This document shows positions 1 to 12,964 of a stretch of DNA of 64,000 nucleotides, piece after piece. A program made the position numbers and the translations under genes. Each line of letters opens with the position of its first letter. Position 1 is the stretch's first letter. The notes below the pieces were generated by a model. It searched no databases and had not been told where the DNA came from. It was given only the letters and a program-made list of their open reading frames with translations. The stretch is from Petrosia ficiformis (Eukaryota; Porifera; Demospongiae; Haplosclerida; Petrosiidae): positions 2,466,201-2,530,200 of the forward strand of contig OX345638.1 of assembly GCA_947044365.1 (NCBI GenBank), written 5' to 3'.

Positions 1-1140
1 AGCATCCGCCCACGGAAAAGACTACAACCTTAACAGAATTGCATGTATAAAATTTCACTTTCTTTTTCATAGCAATATACCTCAGTCCTGTTTCCAGTTT
101 TGGCTACCATTTGAATATTGCCTCAGAAGTTGATCATAATGGGAAAGTGTTGACTGCTCTACCTGTATGGAATTGAGGCTCAGAAGTGTTCTCAATGGAC
201 AGTGCTGGCTACTCTACTGGTAATAGCAGCCTACAAGGTAAGACATTAAAGCGTGTATATCTCTTGCTACATCACATGTGCCTGAAAAAAAACTGTTGAA
301 AATACGTTTAGTTAAATACTCACAAACAATGACAAATGCTAGTTTATAGCCTGAGCTTTAGGAATGGTGACATACTCAACTAGGGAATTACTACACCACA
401 GGTTGGTCTAAGTTGGACTTACAAACTATTTATTACAGCAATGACTAACAATGGTTACTAGTCTGTTATTATAGCAGGCAGTAAAATCACAAAGTTGTTT
501 ATCCTTGGTACTGCCTGTAGTGCTTCCAGAATTGCCCCACATAAATTTTGCAATGACTAACTCACGTTATACGTCTAATTCTATCTTAGTAATATCTGAT
601 AGCATGTATAAAACTTTACTTTTTTACAGCAAGTGTACTTGCAAGTGAAGATATTCATCATCCTGTTTCCAGTTGTAGTTCCAAATGTACAGTAGAGGAT
701 CAGATGTATATCTCTGTGGATGATGTTAGCTGCTCTACTGGTAATAGCAGCCCACAAGGTAAGATATTAAAACATATATGTTTTAACTGGATAAGTGCTA
801 CACACATGTGCCTGAAAAAACAATGTGTCTGTTTTGAAATATTCAGTTTAGCACTCACACGAAAGATGTGAAGTTGTAGTATGTTAATTAAGATTGATAA
901 CAAACAAGATATGTATTGTAATTATGTATGTGGGTTCATTTTTGAACATGGCCACTTTGTCCCCGTGGTCCTACTCTCATACAACCTGTTCATAATTTTT
1001 AGAGATGATTCTTTTTGAGCTAGTTTTCAAAACTAAATGAAGATAGTCTCCTGTTCTGTCTATGATTAAACTAATATATTACAGTATTGTGTGTTTTAGG
1101 AGTTGATACTGTTTGTTTTGTATTGACAATTATATAAAGT
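1..1140. repeat. Downstream flank of NLR pseudogene D, duplicated at about 27020-28130
   Basis: No gene is assigned here. The stretch matches 27020-28130 almost base for base over long blocks, so it is the shared 3' flank of two NLR copies (D and C). Bases 1-31 match the reverse complement of 12945-12975, next to a terminal-inverted-repeat element. An exon-like block at 630-758 is listed separately. A related block at about 88-236 has the same 3' boundary but is closed by stops. Confidence 0.7.
630..758 (+). other. Exon-like cassette with four cysteines, copy 1
   Basis: 129 nt bounded by a good acceptor (polypyrimidine then CAG) and donor (AAG/GTAAGA), open in one frame. It would encode 42 full codons including SSCSSKCTVEDQMYISVD, with four cysteines. 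An equal-length copy lies at 27630-27758 with the same borders and cysteines. No partner exons or start were found. It lies downstream of, and opposite in strand to, NLR genes. It may belong to an unrecognised gene or be a fossil exon. Confidence 0.35.
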
Positions 1141-1165
1141 AACAATATCTGTAAAATCATGATAA

Positions 1166-4100
1166 CTACATAACCTCAAACTTTATTATTGGTAGTGGTT
1201 TTAGTGGATTTAGTTTGCTGTGTTGTTCAACCAAACTCTTTTGCTGTGCTTTATAAGTATCCATTAGGAGTGGTACATACCATAGATTAACGTACTCAAG
1301 TGAGGGATGGAGGAAAATAGCCTGGAAGAATTGTTGTATTTGTTCTATCCAGTTTATAGGTGGAGATGGGTTAGCATTATACTTTATCTTGAATAGTCTA
1401 ATGGTTGTGTGTAACTTTAACATGTTAGTAACAAGAAGTAGTGTCTGTTCATAAAACAATGATTTTCGTTTCATGTCATCATGACTGGAAATCTGATCTG
1501 GCATGAAGTCCAGTTTGAGTTCAGTAAGGTGGTTCTTCTGTGAGATGACATTAAAGAAAGTTCTTATCTGTTCATTGTTAGTATCTGATACTAGAATGAA
1601 TATACTCAGCTCTTGTAGACTAGTGTTGTGTGAGAGACCAGTTGTCAGGAAGGAGAGGTATTTACTAGAAATATTATTCATAAAAGTATCAGCTTCAATC
1701 TCCAGATATTCTATTGTTTGGTTTAGTATTAACATATTTTGTAGACTAGTACCCATACTATCAATAATGTCATTATTCATTATCTTCACTCTTAGAGATT
1801 TAAGTGTAGTATTACTCTGTAGAATAGTAAAGAGTTCAATAACACTCTCAGATGTGTCTAGTGGTAAGTCAAGTTGTTGTAGACTAGGATGAGCGTGAAA
1901 TAAAAGATGTGGTTGATATGGATGGTATACATGTAGTTTAATACAGTATAGTCCTTTGATATGAGGAAGAAGTGATGTTGATAGTTTATGAGACCACCAT
2001 GGTCCAATCTCCAGTGTAGTGAGTGGTGTGTTCACCTCTACTATATTCAATGGTGATGGTATAGGTCATGATCATGTATATTCAGTTTAAGAGTTTGTAG
2101 TGTCTGGTTGTCTTTTAGTAAGTGTTCAATTGTTCCATTAGATGGAGGAAAACATTTGGGATGAACTTCAAGAGAGAATGATGTTATTGTTTTATTTCCT
2201 GTTACTCCATTAATCAAACTAGTGATAGTAGCAGTGTCACTGCACTTAAACCGAAGCTTCATTTCTAGAAGTGTAGAATTCATTGCTATACATGTCTCTA
2301 GTTCAGAGTACTTGTCTGCAGAGTGTGTACTATCATCTGTTAATTTCAAATGTTCTTTTAACAAATGCAGTACTTTTATTAGAGAAAGGTTGAGCAATTG
2401 TAATATCACAAGACAGAGATCAACAGGTATATTACATAATGTACAATAGCATTCCTGAATATTGTGTAAGAATGATAGTTTCAATAATTTGTACACTGAA
2501 TCATCAATTATTTCAAACAACATTACCTCTAGTATCTTACACTGGTTCTGTTGTGAGTTGTTTGTTAGTGTATTAGTAAGGATTTGTACTTGCTGGTCAT
2601 TTAGCCATGATAGGTCCAAGTGATTCCATGATGTGTTAGAATTGTTGAGAAAATAACTGAGACACAAAATGTCAAACAGTGATAATCTTACTCTATATAG
2701 ACACAGTGAATGGTTTATCATGGATTGTGCTTTTACTTGGCATAATATTGTGTTCTGTGATTCATACAGGAGTTGAAGAAGGAGGATTACAAGTTTATCA
2801 AAGTAGACTGAAGAGCAGTGATCACTATCCCAAAATGATTTCAATTGAATTTGTGGATGTTGTTGAAACCTGGAATGATAATAAGCATCAAATCCAAATT
2901 GTGGTATCCTCTTGCATTGTAAGTCAACTTCTTTACTGAAATACTGTTTGTAATCCTCATGTTCAAGGTGTGTTAGACCTGCTACAAACCTCAGACACAT
3001 TCGAAAGTGGTCATCATTAAAGTTATCATTAAACACTTTCTCTGTCTTCTCATACTTAACTATCCCCACCATGCTGCTAGAAATTCCTGGATACTCAAGT
3101 GAAGGAATTGATAACTTTTCTCTCCTTACACAGTAAATGTTGTTAGTAGTCCTAGATAGTCTGCCTTGACAACTGACTAATTCAGAGATTGCTGTATTTG
3201 AAACAAAGAAAATGTCATCCTTGTTTTTTTTTCATTCAAGCTGAGGTAAGTAAACTTACACATCTCTTGGAAAGGTGTAGATATGACTGGTGATGGTAAA
3301 TGATGAAGGCTGTTTATTTGGTCAGGTTCAGTAAATTGAGTCTTTTTCACATATCTTCTGATAGTTTGTAGGATAAAGTTCTCATACAATTGTGTGTGTT
3401 GTTGGTATAACTTTCCATTTTCCTTACGATAAACTAAGATGACTATGGAACAGACTAGTGGTATATAACACAATGACTGGACATCACCTCGTATTTCCAG
3501 ATCTTGGACGAGATTCTTTGCTAGATGGGGCTCCTTTTCTAGTGTTCCATGGACTACATTATTAATTTCTTGTACTGTAAATTCCATCACCTCAACATGT
3601 TTATTGATAGAGTGTAAGTCAAGCAGTGAAGAAGAGGCATAGCTACGAGAGGTAACAATTACTGAATATTTGTCTAATAGCTCTTTACAAATGATTCTAG
3701 TTGCTAGTGAAGATTGTCTGAGTTCAACACTTAATTCATCCCAACCATCAAAGATTATCAGTAGTTTTTTCCTCTCTTAAACTGTCAACCACTCAACCAC
3801 TTTCAATACTTTTGGACTTTCATAAACAAACAAATCTGATAGTGTACTAGCTTGAGCTACCTTGTCATATCTTAGAGGACAGTAAATTACTAAATCATAT
3901 TGTTCATATCTGATTTGTCCATTAGCCCACATATTCAACAGTTTACGACAGAGAGTTGTTTTACCAATACCAGGAGGACCATCAATGACTACAGTAAGAG
4001 ACTGACCACTCTCAGTTGGTTTAAGGACATCCTCAATATCTATCAGTATAATTTTATTATTAGTGAAGTGTGGTATTTTATCAATATTTCCTCTTAAAAC

Positions 4101-4237
4101 ACACCAAGCTTTCTGCTGTATTGTTTCAGGATCAGCATGTCTGTCTTGTGTTTCTAATAGTGCTAATCTTCCAAAGAAGTCTTGTCCAACTCGTGGTGGC
4201 CAGTCTGTAGGAACAATAGGTTGGTGTTTAGGAGAGT
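1166..4237 (-). pseudogene. NLR pseudogene D (NACHT-LRR, 5' truncated)
   Basis: This is a decayed NACHT-LRR receptor closely related to genes A, B and C. On the minus strand it keeps the Walker A motif (GPPGIGKTT, near 3970) and LRR-like repeats, ending at a TAG at 1166-1168. It is disabled by an in-frame TAA at 3777-3779 (Ser codon in gene A), a TAG at 3177-3179 (Glu codon in paralogs), a further TAA near 3133, a 2-nt insertion near 3070 and a frameshift near 2047. At 4237/4238 similarity to gene A stops abruptly where a gypsy-type fragment begins, so the rest of the NACHT exon 5' end and the CARD, Death and 2A exons are gone. A functional protein is very unlikely. Confidence 0.9.
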
Positions 4238-6270
4238 CAATATTAGCTTTTGTTACAGAACTTCGAAGTTTAGCCAAGGACTGCAAACTTGGTGCAAGCT
4301 TAGAAAAGATCCTGAGGGATAGACTAGTATGTGGTGTTAGTGATCCCATAATCCAGAAAAGACTATTGTCGGAGGAGAAATTAACGTATAAAAAGGCCTG
4401 TGAACTTGCACAAGGTCTGGAATCAGCTGCAAGGGATATCAAGACTTTGCAGGGATCAACACAGAGTGAGGTGCATAAACTGAAAACTTCTTCTCCTTCT
4501 TGCTATCGCTGTGGGAAGCTGGGTCTCACCTCAGAAAATTGCCAATTTAAATCAGCTATTTGCCACTATTGTGGAAAACTTGGACACATTATATCAGTCT
4601 GTTTGTCTCGGACTCGTTCATTTAATCATCGTTCGTCTGTTTGTTCATCTATATTTCACCATCACCTCGTTCGTCTACTCGTTCTACACAAGAAAGTAAT
4701 GTAAAACTTAAAACCTATTCAGGTGAACCTTTACCTGTACACGGAAGTATTACAGTGGAAGTCTGTGAAGTAACTCAGAAGCTGTCATTAAAATTGCTAG
4801 TCGTCGGTGATAGTGGTCCAAGCCTTCTCGGTTGTGATTGGATGCATTGTTACGTTTAAACTGGAGTTTAATTTTCCATTCAATTTTCCAAGTTCATTCC
4901 TTGAACAATCTCCTACAAAAGCATTCTGATATTTAAAAACAAAAAGAACTCGGTACTTTAAAAGATTTTGAAGCTAATCCAGTTGCTAATCCTCGCTTTT
5001 GCAAGATTGGGCCACCCCAATCGTTCCTGTGCTAAAGCCCAACAATACAATCCGAATCTGTGGTGATTATAAAGTGACCATCAATAACTCAATCGTTACC
5101 CGACAATCTCCAAAGTAGTGGTCTACCTTGATGATATTCTAGTAACAGGACTGTCAGAGGAGGATCATTTGTTGAACAAATGTAACTTTATGGTCCCATC
5201 TATTTCCTATTTAGGATACAAAATCAATGCTCGGGGATACATCCCCTACCAGAAAAAATGGTCTGAAAGCTCCTTCTCCTACCTCATTAACATGTTAATG
5301 AGTTGAAGTCATTCCTTGGACTATTGAGTTACTATGCAAAGTTTATACCCAACATGTCAACAGTTGTACATCCTCTTTATGACTTTTTAAAGAAATCAAC
5401 TAAATGGAAATGGACAGAAGATGAAGAACAAGCATTTAAATTAGCAAAGGAACTATTAACTTCAAATAGTGTTCTCATTCATTTTGATCCAGGAAAGGTC
5501 TTGTGACTCATCAGCCTATGGAATAGGTGCTGTCCTCTCTCATCGTCTACCAGATGGTATAGAAAGACCAATCGGATTTTCGTCTCGCGCATTGTCAGAT
5601 ACAGTCAGATAGAGAAAGAAACTATAGCTTGTGTTTTTGGTGTCAAAAGCTTCCATTCATATCTTTTTGGACACAGGTTTACACTTATTACCGATCATAA
5701 ACTCGTCGAGATCCAATCCTCTCTCTAAACATTATCTCGCATGTGCGTTTGGTGGCCTGCTCTTGATTCTGATGTAGATGCACATTTTAAATGGAGGTGG
5801 AACAGATGACCTCCACTACTTCTTCTGCTATCATCTCTACCCTCTGCAACATTTCTTCTCATTTCGGTCTTCCAAATGTGATAATGGACGAAATTTTGTA
5901 GAGTTTTCACAAACAAAACAGCATACAACATCTCACATCTGCACCTTACCAGCCATAATCCAATCCAGTATATGTTCGTAATTTTGGTCGTGGTTCTTTA
6001 TGGTTGCCAGGACATATTGTTCACTCAGATTACGTTTCCTTTCAAATTGAGTTGCTGGATGTAAGAACTTGCTGACGTCACATCGATTATATTCGCATCA
6101 GATGTGGTACTGAAAAAAACACCACCCAGTATGATGCTGATTTTCCACTGTTTGACAGTGCTAACACTAGTTTGACAACTGACCCGGAAGTGACCGAACC
6201 TACTTCTAACTCCCGATCATACCGCTTCCGATTCCACACCAATTTCCAATCCTACACATGTACCTATGAT
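4238..6270 (+). mobile_element. Ty3/gypsy-type retrotransposon remnant
   Basis: Degraded LTR-retrotransposon coding region in normal order: Gag end with two CCHC-type knuckles (CYRCGKLG and CHYCGKLGH, about 4500-4615), a protease tail (about 4700-4858), reverse transcriptase pieces (about 5000-5300), the RT connection region (5303-5506), an RNase H fragment (5510-5715), and integrase core and C-terminal fragments (5840-6110). Stops and frameshifts separate every part. It belongs to a different lineage from the element at 16209-20641, since gag and RT differ throughout. Its 5' end replaces the head of NLR pseudogene D. I could not define LTRs. Confidence 0.85.
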
Positions 6271-6696
6271 CACATATTATCATTTCATTATTATTTAACT
6301 ATTACATTTGACATTGTATCTGTCTGGATGTAATTTTCAAACACTATATATCCATTTGGTAAAATGTTGGGAGCATGTTCCTGATACTAACATTTAGATT
6401 AAAGTTATATATCCATCTGTCATATAACAATGTATTCATACCTAGATACTAATGCAGTTCACAGTATCTGTAATTCCTGTGCTTTCTTATCAGCCCTTTA
6501 TTATACAACATGTTTAAGGATGAGATTCTTTTTCGTTGAGCTAGCTTTCAGTATACAGATAGTCTCCATTTTTGTCAATGATTAAACTAATATTTTACAG
6601 TATTACACAGGGTACATGATCTTGTATCATCTAGTTGATAATGGTTTTAGTTGTATTCATGTTACACACAATTAAATAAAATCATGACAGTCAAAA
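6271..6696. other. 3' flank of NLR gene A
   Basis: No coding signal seen. Bases about 6500-6600 resemble the downstream flanks of NLR copies at 990-1110 and 28000-28090, so this is the ancestral 3' untranslated/downstream region of the NLR family. Confidence 0.5.
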
Positions 6697-9600
6697 CTAT
6701 ATTATTGGTAGTGGTTTTAGTGGATATAGTTTTTTGTGTTGTTCAATTAAACTCTTTTCCTGTGCTGTAAGAGTATCCCTTATGAGTTCTGATCCTGCTG
6801 TACCAATGTACTCAAGTGAGGGATGGAGGAAGATAGCCTCTAAGAAATGTTTTATTAGTTCAATCCAGATACTAGGTGGAGACGAGTTAACATCTAAAGC
6901 ATGGTGATCTATCCGGAGCAGTCTGATGGTTGTGTGTAACTTTAACATGTTAGTAACAAGAGGTAGTATCTGTTCATAAAACAATGATGCCTGTTTCATC
7001 TCATCATAAAAAAAAGGTTGATCTTGTGTGAAGTTTAGTTTGAGTTCAGTGAGGTGGTTCTTCTGTGAGATGACATTAAAGAAAGTTCTTATCTGTTCAT
7101 TGTTAGTATCTGATACTGGAATGAATATACTCAGCTCTTGTAGACTAGTGTTGTGTGAGAGACCAGTTGAAAAGAAGGACAGGAATGTACTAGAAATAAT
7201 CGTCATATTCAAAGATATAATTCTCCAAGTCCAATTACATTCAATCTCCAGATATTTTATTGTTTGGTTTAGTGTTAACATATTTTGTAGACTAGTACCC
7301 ATACTATCAATAATGTCATTATTCTCAAGATCTATATCCACTCTTAGAGCTTTAAGTGTAGTATTACTCTGTAGAATAGTAAAGAGTTCAATAACACTCT
7401 CAGATGTGTCTAGTGGTAAGTCAAGTTGTTGTAAATTAGCATGAGAGTGAAATAAAAGATGTGGTTGATATGGATGGTATAGAGTAATACAGTGTAGTCC
7501 TCTGATATGAGGAACAAGTGATGTTGATAGTTTATGACACCCTGATGATCCAATATCCATAGTAGTGAGTGCTGTATTCACCTCTACTATATTCAGTGAT
7601 GAGGGTAGAGCATGATCAGGTATATCCAGTTTAAGAGTTTGCAGTGTGTGGTTGTCTTTTAGTAAGTGTTCAACTGTTCCATCGGACAGAGGAAGAAATT
7701 TGTAAGCGACTTCAAGTGAGAATGATGTTATAGTTTTATTTCCTGTTACTCCATTAATCAAACTAGTGATAGTTTTTAAACCGACAGTAAGATTGTCATT
7801 GGATATACACTCAAGCTTTATTTCTAGAAGTGTAGAATTCATTGCTATACATGTCTCTAGTTCAGAATACTTGTCTGTATGTAATATGGAGTTTGTACTC
7901 TCGTCTTTTAATGGCAGTTCTTGTGTTGACAAGTGCAGTACTTTTATCAGAGGAAGTTTGAGTAATTGTAACATCACCAGACTGAGATCAACTGAAATAC
8001 TATGTAATCTACAATAGCACTCCTGAATATTGTGTAAGAATGATAGTTTCAATAATCTGTACACTGAATGATCAGTTGTAAAAGACAAATGTACATTTAG
8101 TATCTTACACTGGTTCTGTTGTGAGTTGTTTGTTAGTGTATTAGTAAGGATTTGTACTTGATGGTCATTTACCCCTGATAGGTCCAAGTGATTCCATGAT
8201 GTGTTAGAGTTGTTGAAGAAATAACTGAGACACAATATGTCAAACAGTGATAATCTAACTTCATTAAGACACAGTGAGTGGTTCTTCATGGATTGTGCTA
8301 ATACTTGACATAATGTTGTGTTCTGTGATTCATACAGGAGTTGAAGAAGGAGAATGTCAAGTTTATTAAAGTAGTCTGAAGAGCAGTGATAAATATCAAT
8401 TTCTAGATGTTGTTGAAATCTGGAATGATAACAAGCCTCAAATCCAAATTGTGGCATCCTCTTACATTGTAAGTCAACTTCTTTGTTGAAATACTGTTTG
8501 TAATCCTCATGTTCAAGGTGTGTTAGACCTGCTACAAACCTCAGACACATTCGAAAGTGATCATCATTAAAGTGATCATTAAACGCTTTCTCTGTCTTCT
8601 CATACATAGCTATCCACCATGCTGCTAGAAATTCCTGGATACTCAAGTGAAGGAATTGATAATATTCGTCATCATACACAGTAAATGTTGTTAGTAGTCC
8701 TAGATAGTCTGCCTTCATGGACTCATTCAGAGACTGCTGGACTTGAAACAAAGAAAATGTCATTCTTGGGTTTTTTTCTTTCAAGCCGAGGTAAGCAAAT
8801 TTACACATCTCTTGGAAAGGTGTAGATATGACTGGTGATGGTAAATGATGAAGGCTGTTTATTTGTCTAGGTTGAATATTGCCTGGCTTTTTAATTTTCA
8901 CATATCTTCTGATAGTTTGTAGGATAAAGTTCTTATACAATTGTGTGAGTGTTGTTGGTAACTTTCCATTTTCCTTACGATAAACTAAGATGACTATGGA
9001 ACAGACTAGTGGTATATAACACAATGACTGGACATCACCTCGTACTTCAAGATCTTGGACAAGTTTCTTTGCTAGATGAGGTTCCATTTGAAGTGTTCCA
9101 TGGACTACATTCTCAATCTCTTGTGCTGTAAATCCCATCACCTCAACATGTCTATTGATAGAGTCTAAGTCAAGCAGTGAAGAGGAGGCATAGCTACGAG
9201 AGGTAACAATTACTGAACATTTATGTAATAGCTCTTTACAAATGATTCTAGTAGCTAGTGAAGATTGTCTGAGTTCAACACTTAATTCATCCCAACCATC
9301 AAAGATTATCAGTAGTCTTTCCCCCTCTGAAACTGTCATCCATTCGACCACTTTCAATACTTTTGGACTTTCATAAACAAACAAATCTGATAGTGTACTA
9401 GCTTGAGCTACCTTGTCATATCTTAGAGGACAGTAAATTACTAAATCATATTGTTGATGTTTGATTTGTCCATTAGCCCACATATTCAACAGTTTACGAC
9501 AGAGAGTTGTTTTACCAATACCAGGAGGACCATCAATGACTACAGTAAGAGACTGACCACTCTCAGTTGGTTTAAGGACATCCTCAATATCTATCAGTAT

Positions 9601-10860
9601 AATTTTATTATTAGTGAAGTGTGGTATTTTATCAATATTTCCTCTTAAAACACACCAAGCTTTCTGCTGTATTGTTTCAGGATCAGCATGTCTGTCTTTG
9701 GATTCTAATAGTGCTAATCTTCCAAAGAAGTCTTGCCCAACTCGTGGTGGCCAGTCTATAGGAACAATAGGTTGGTGTTTATATTTATTTCTCATAATGT
9801 CACAATATTGTTGTACATCAGGATCCAATGGACTAATGGATGTATCTTCATCAGTGATAGAATGACCTGTAGATATGAAAGATAATAATAGTAATGAATG
9901 TTCTTATGTAGAGAAGACTGACCTAACTGTTTTAATATGGAGGAAGCAATATCTGTTAGTGTCTGATGTTGTTGATTTCTTAATACATGACAAATATCAT
10001 GTAGACACTGGTCTGGATCAGAATGTGTTTGTAGTTGTCTCTCTAACACAAGTACCAGTTTACTAGCTTTTTTATAATCTTCTGTTATCGAAAGTAAATT
10101 GGTCTTAACCTCAAATGGTATCAGGTTTTTAGCATATAATGCACTTGTCACTCTATTAGGTGTAGTGCTTAAGACATCAGTTAGATGAGCAGAGTGAACC
10201 CGTAATACTTCCCTTGGTTTCTGGTTAACTACAGAATATATATTAACTTAACTGTTATATATACTTTTAGTCATTTTACTTACCAATTCCAATCTCTTTC
10301 CTCATTATATTAGCTATATTACTACAGTCTTCACATTTATCAACAGCTGAGGTGAGTTCTTCCCAAGAGGCAGTGCTACAGTTATTAATCCACCATTGTA
10401 AACCTTCTTCTAATGCAAAGTGGTAATCATGATCAGTGTTAGCCATTGTCTTGAGTCTCCTTCTCTCATCTAGTGACACACCAAGAAGACTAATAAGTTG
10501 AGTCCATTTCTCTTTAACAATAAAACCACTCTTAACTAGAAGTCGTAGAGCATTGCTTGATGTCAACTCTAAATTTTGTCAGTATAATAATCATATCATA
10601 CAACATTACTGATTACTATTACCTGTTATAGGACCAGGGTTGAGTTCAATATCTCCTGATAAAATAAGGAGGAGAATCAGTCCACAGACTAGAGAGAAGG
10701 TTAGACCTCTAATCCACCTGATCCTAGTGACTCCATTTATCGTGCTGTTATCAGTGGTTACATCACTGGTGGGAGATGTTTTAGTACAGTGAGTATGATA
10801 TGATATCTGATGATAATACCATGATCCTATACTTGATCTCCATTGACATATATCAATCAT
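6697..10860 (-). CDS. NLR gene A: 2A leader, Death-like, CARD-like, NACHT, LRR
   Basis: Apparently intact cytoplasmic innate immune receptor. Coding exons (minus): 10860-10623, 10568-10284, 10228-9923 and 9866-6697. Introns are 54-56 nt with GT-AG ends, all junctions are phase 1, and the sum is 1332 codons plus TAG. Exon 1 ends in a membrane-type helix and the 2A motif. Exon 2 is Death-like (WEELTSAVDKCED). Exon 3 is CARD-like. Exon 4 holds NACHT with Walker A (GPPGIGKTT, residue about 389), Walker B (IIFDGWDEL, about 464-471), a sensor Arg segment (VTSRSY), the winged-helix motif FLHLSIQEFLAAWW (about 680-693), then irregular LRRs. The start is the first in-frame ATG after a TGA; gene B has extra signal-peptide codons there. 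NLR ligand and partners cannot be read from sequence. It is head-to-head with gene B. Confidence 0.85.
10630..10656 (-). other. 2A ribosome-skipping motif of NLR gene A
   Basis: Encodes GDIELNPGP, a match to the 2A consensus D-x-E-x-N-P-G-P, immediately after the hydrophobic run FSLVCGLILLLILS. Predicted separation lies between Gly76 and Pro77 of the gene A product. 2A motifs are known to make the ribosome omit one peptide bond; activity here is inferred. Confidence 0.85.
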
Positions 10861-11330
10861 GATAACTAGTAGAGTATGAAGCAATCAGAAAAAGAATAGT
10901 TGAGTAAGTAATATTTAGAAAAGGTGACCTTAATTTATGTAAACAACCACACCCCAACTATGTGTTTCCTGTGTAGTTATTAAACAGCATGGTAGTGAAT
11001 ACATTAGGAGGTGTGTAATTATAATTTAGCAAAATAATCAAGTTAAGAAATGAAGAATGCTCATAATGATGACATTACATCTGATCATAAATCAATGGTA
11101 GAATAGAAATTTGATTCTGGTTCACATTTATATTATAGGTGTCTCATCAGTGAACTGAATGTTACTTGGCTAAACTTCCTGATGTAGAGTCTGACTTAAA
11201 TAGTATTTATAATTATGATATTATAATTATTGTACAGAAATAATTTGAAGGGTATACATGATACTAACCAAACGATATACTAATCAATTAATGCTATGGA
11301 GTATATGATATTATGTGTATTATATTGTAT
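10861..11330. promoter_or_regulatory. Upstream region of NLR gene A
   Basis: Non-coding, presumably containing the 5' UTR and promoter of gene A on the minus strand. About 10920-11180 shares sequence with 59250-59515 (orphan copy) and in part with about 32060-32170 upstream of gene C, so it is an NLR-family upstream region. No specific promoter motif is claimed. Confidence 0.45.
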
Positions 11331-11337
11331 AATGTCA

Positions 11338-11835
11338 CATGTTATACAACTATTGTACAGGGATAATGTACATATTGTGTATTGAAACATGTACCTATTA
11401 GATAATTAAACTATATGTGATATTGTTTATACAACTATTGTACAGAAATAATGTACATATTGTGTATTAAAACATGTACCTATTAGATAATTAAACTATA
11501 TGTGATATTGTTTATACAACTATTGTACAGAAATAATGTACATATTGTGTATTGAAACATGTACCTATTAGATAATTAAACTATATGTGATATTGTTTAT
11601 ACAACTATTGTACAGAAATAATGTACATATTGTGTATTAAAACATGTACCTATTAGATAATTAAACTATATGTGATATTGTTTATACAACTATTGTACAG
11701 AAATAATGTACATATTGTGTATTGAAACATGTACCTATTAGATAATTAAACTATATGTGATATTGTTTATACAACTAATGTACAGAAATAATGTACATAT
11801 TGTGTATTGAAACATGTACCTATTAGATAATTAAG
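11338..11835. repeat. 85-bp tandem array, about 5.8 copies
   Basis: The word GATAATTAA recurs at 11401, 11486, 11571, 11656, 11741 and 11826, exactly 85 bp apart. Monomers are nearly identical and include TACAACTATTGTACAG and AAACATGTACCTATTAG. A diverged half-monomer lies near 11215-11250. It sits in the intergenic space between divergent NLR genes A and B. Confidence 0.95.
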
Positions 11836-12359
11836 TGATATTTCAATTTGCACAAATATTATATGGTATATATAATATACATATTCACATTATATCCAAA
11901 TGTCACTGAAGATTGAATTGGGACCCCACACCAACCAAATGAAGTAGTACAATCATTTGTTTGAAAGTATGCGATACTACATATAATTTAATATCCATAT
12001 ATGCTCATAGAAACCATAATTATTAATACCAGAAAATTATGTTGTTTCTTAACATTCCACTGCCACACTTATTGTTTCCATGGTGTTTCCTTACTTAAAA
12101 TATCCTCCACATCTGCTCTACCATAGGAAATCTGTCTTTTGTCTTTGTCCTTTCATTCATCACAGCATGTCATGCCATAAAATTATTATTAATATGATAG
12201 TGTAGTATGTGTGTACTGTTTTGTGTTTGGCAGGTTAGATAACTGAGCATGCTATATTACCACATTGGTCCATAATCACTTAATCACTATACTGATGATA
12301 CTGATTAGTGAAAGGTCTATACATACGGTGTAGTAAATAATAAGTTAGTATATTTTTGC

Positions 12360-12520
12360 AATCTTGTAACTCAATACTTTGATTTTACGACATATATGTA
12401 TGTGTGTACAGTGTATTCCGTGAGGGGACAATCTTGTAACTCAATATTTTGACTTCATGAAGTGTGTACAATACTGTGATTTAATACTTTGACTGTGTGT
12501 AAAATCTTGTTGGTAACTGA
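12360..12520. repeat. Dispersed repeat with CTTGTAACTCAATA units
   Basis: Repeated units of the type CTTGTAACTCAATACTTTGA followed by a GACATGTATGTAT-like tail occur here and again at about 32930-33030, upstream of NLR gene C. These are short non-coding repeats shared by NLR upstream regions; function unknown. Confidence 0.5.
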
Positions 12521-12964
12521 ACACTTAAGACATTATGTATGTATTTACATGACATAATTACATCATAACGATATATAGAAATAATCTGAGAGTACGTCTA
12601 TGTAGGGAAGGTGCAGAAAAAAAAATGGCCACCCTAACATTCGAAACAAGCAGTTAATTAGCTGGAAAAACGGTGGATAGAAAATACAGACTGCGGATCA
12701 TGAATTACGGACTGATGTCATGTGACACTGACTGCTGGGCATCATGTGACACTTATATTGCTTGAGTGGTTATAAAAAGAGGAATTAGAAATGAAGAAAC
12801 GGGAATGGGAAAAGAGGACACACGGTTCATTACATAGTGATTGAATCCTAAAAATTATAAGGATACTGCCTCGCTGTGCTCGGTAGCTAGAGGGCTTTAG
12901 CCACCTTTATGGAGGGCTTGCACTACACACTAAACCCTATCACCTTAAGGTTGTAGTCTTTTCC

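Noticed and set aside
1503..1892. Plus-strand open frames opposite the LRR exons (also 7028-7444, 28500-28877)
   Set aside because: They are antisense shadows of the NLR leucine-rich region and recur only because the minus-strand genes are homologous.
4063..4704. A plus-strand protein spanning the NACHT region into Gag
   Set aside because: The first part is antisense to NLR pseudogene D; only the part after 4238 belongs to the gypsy remnant.
11338..11835. CRISPR-like array
   Set aside because: The whole 85-bp unit repeats, with no unique spacers, and the genome is eukaryotic.
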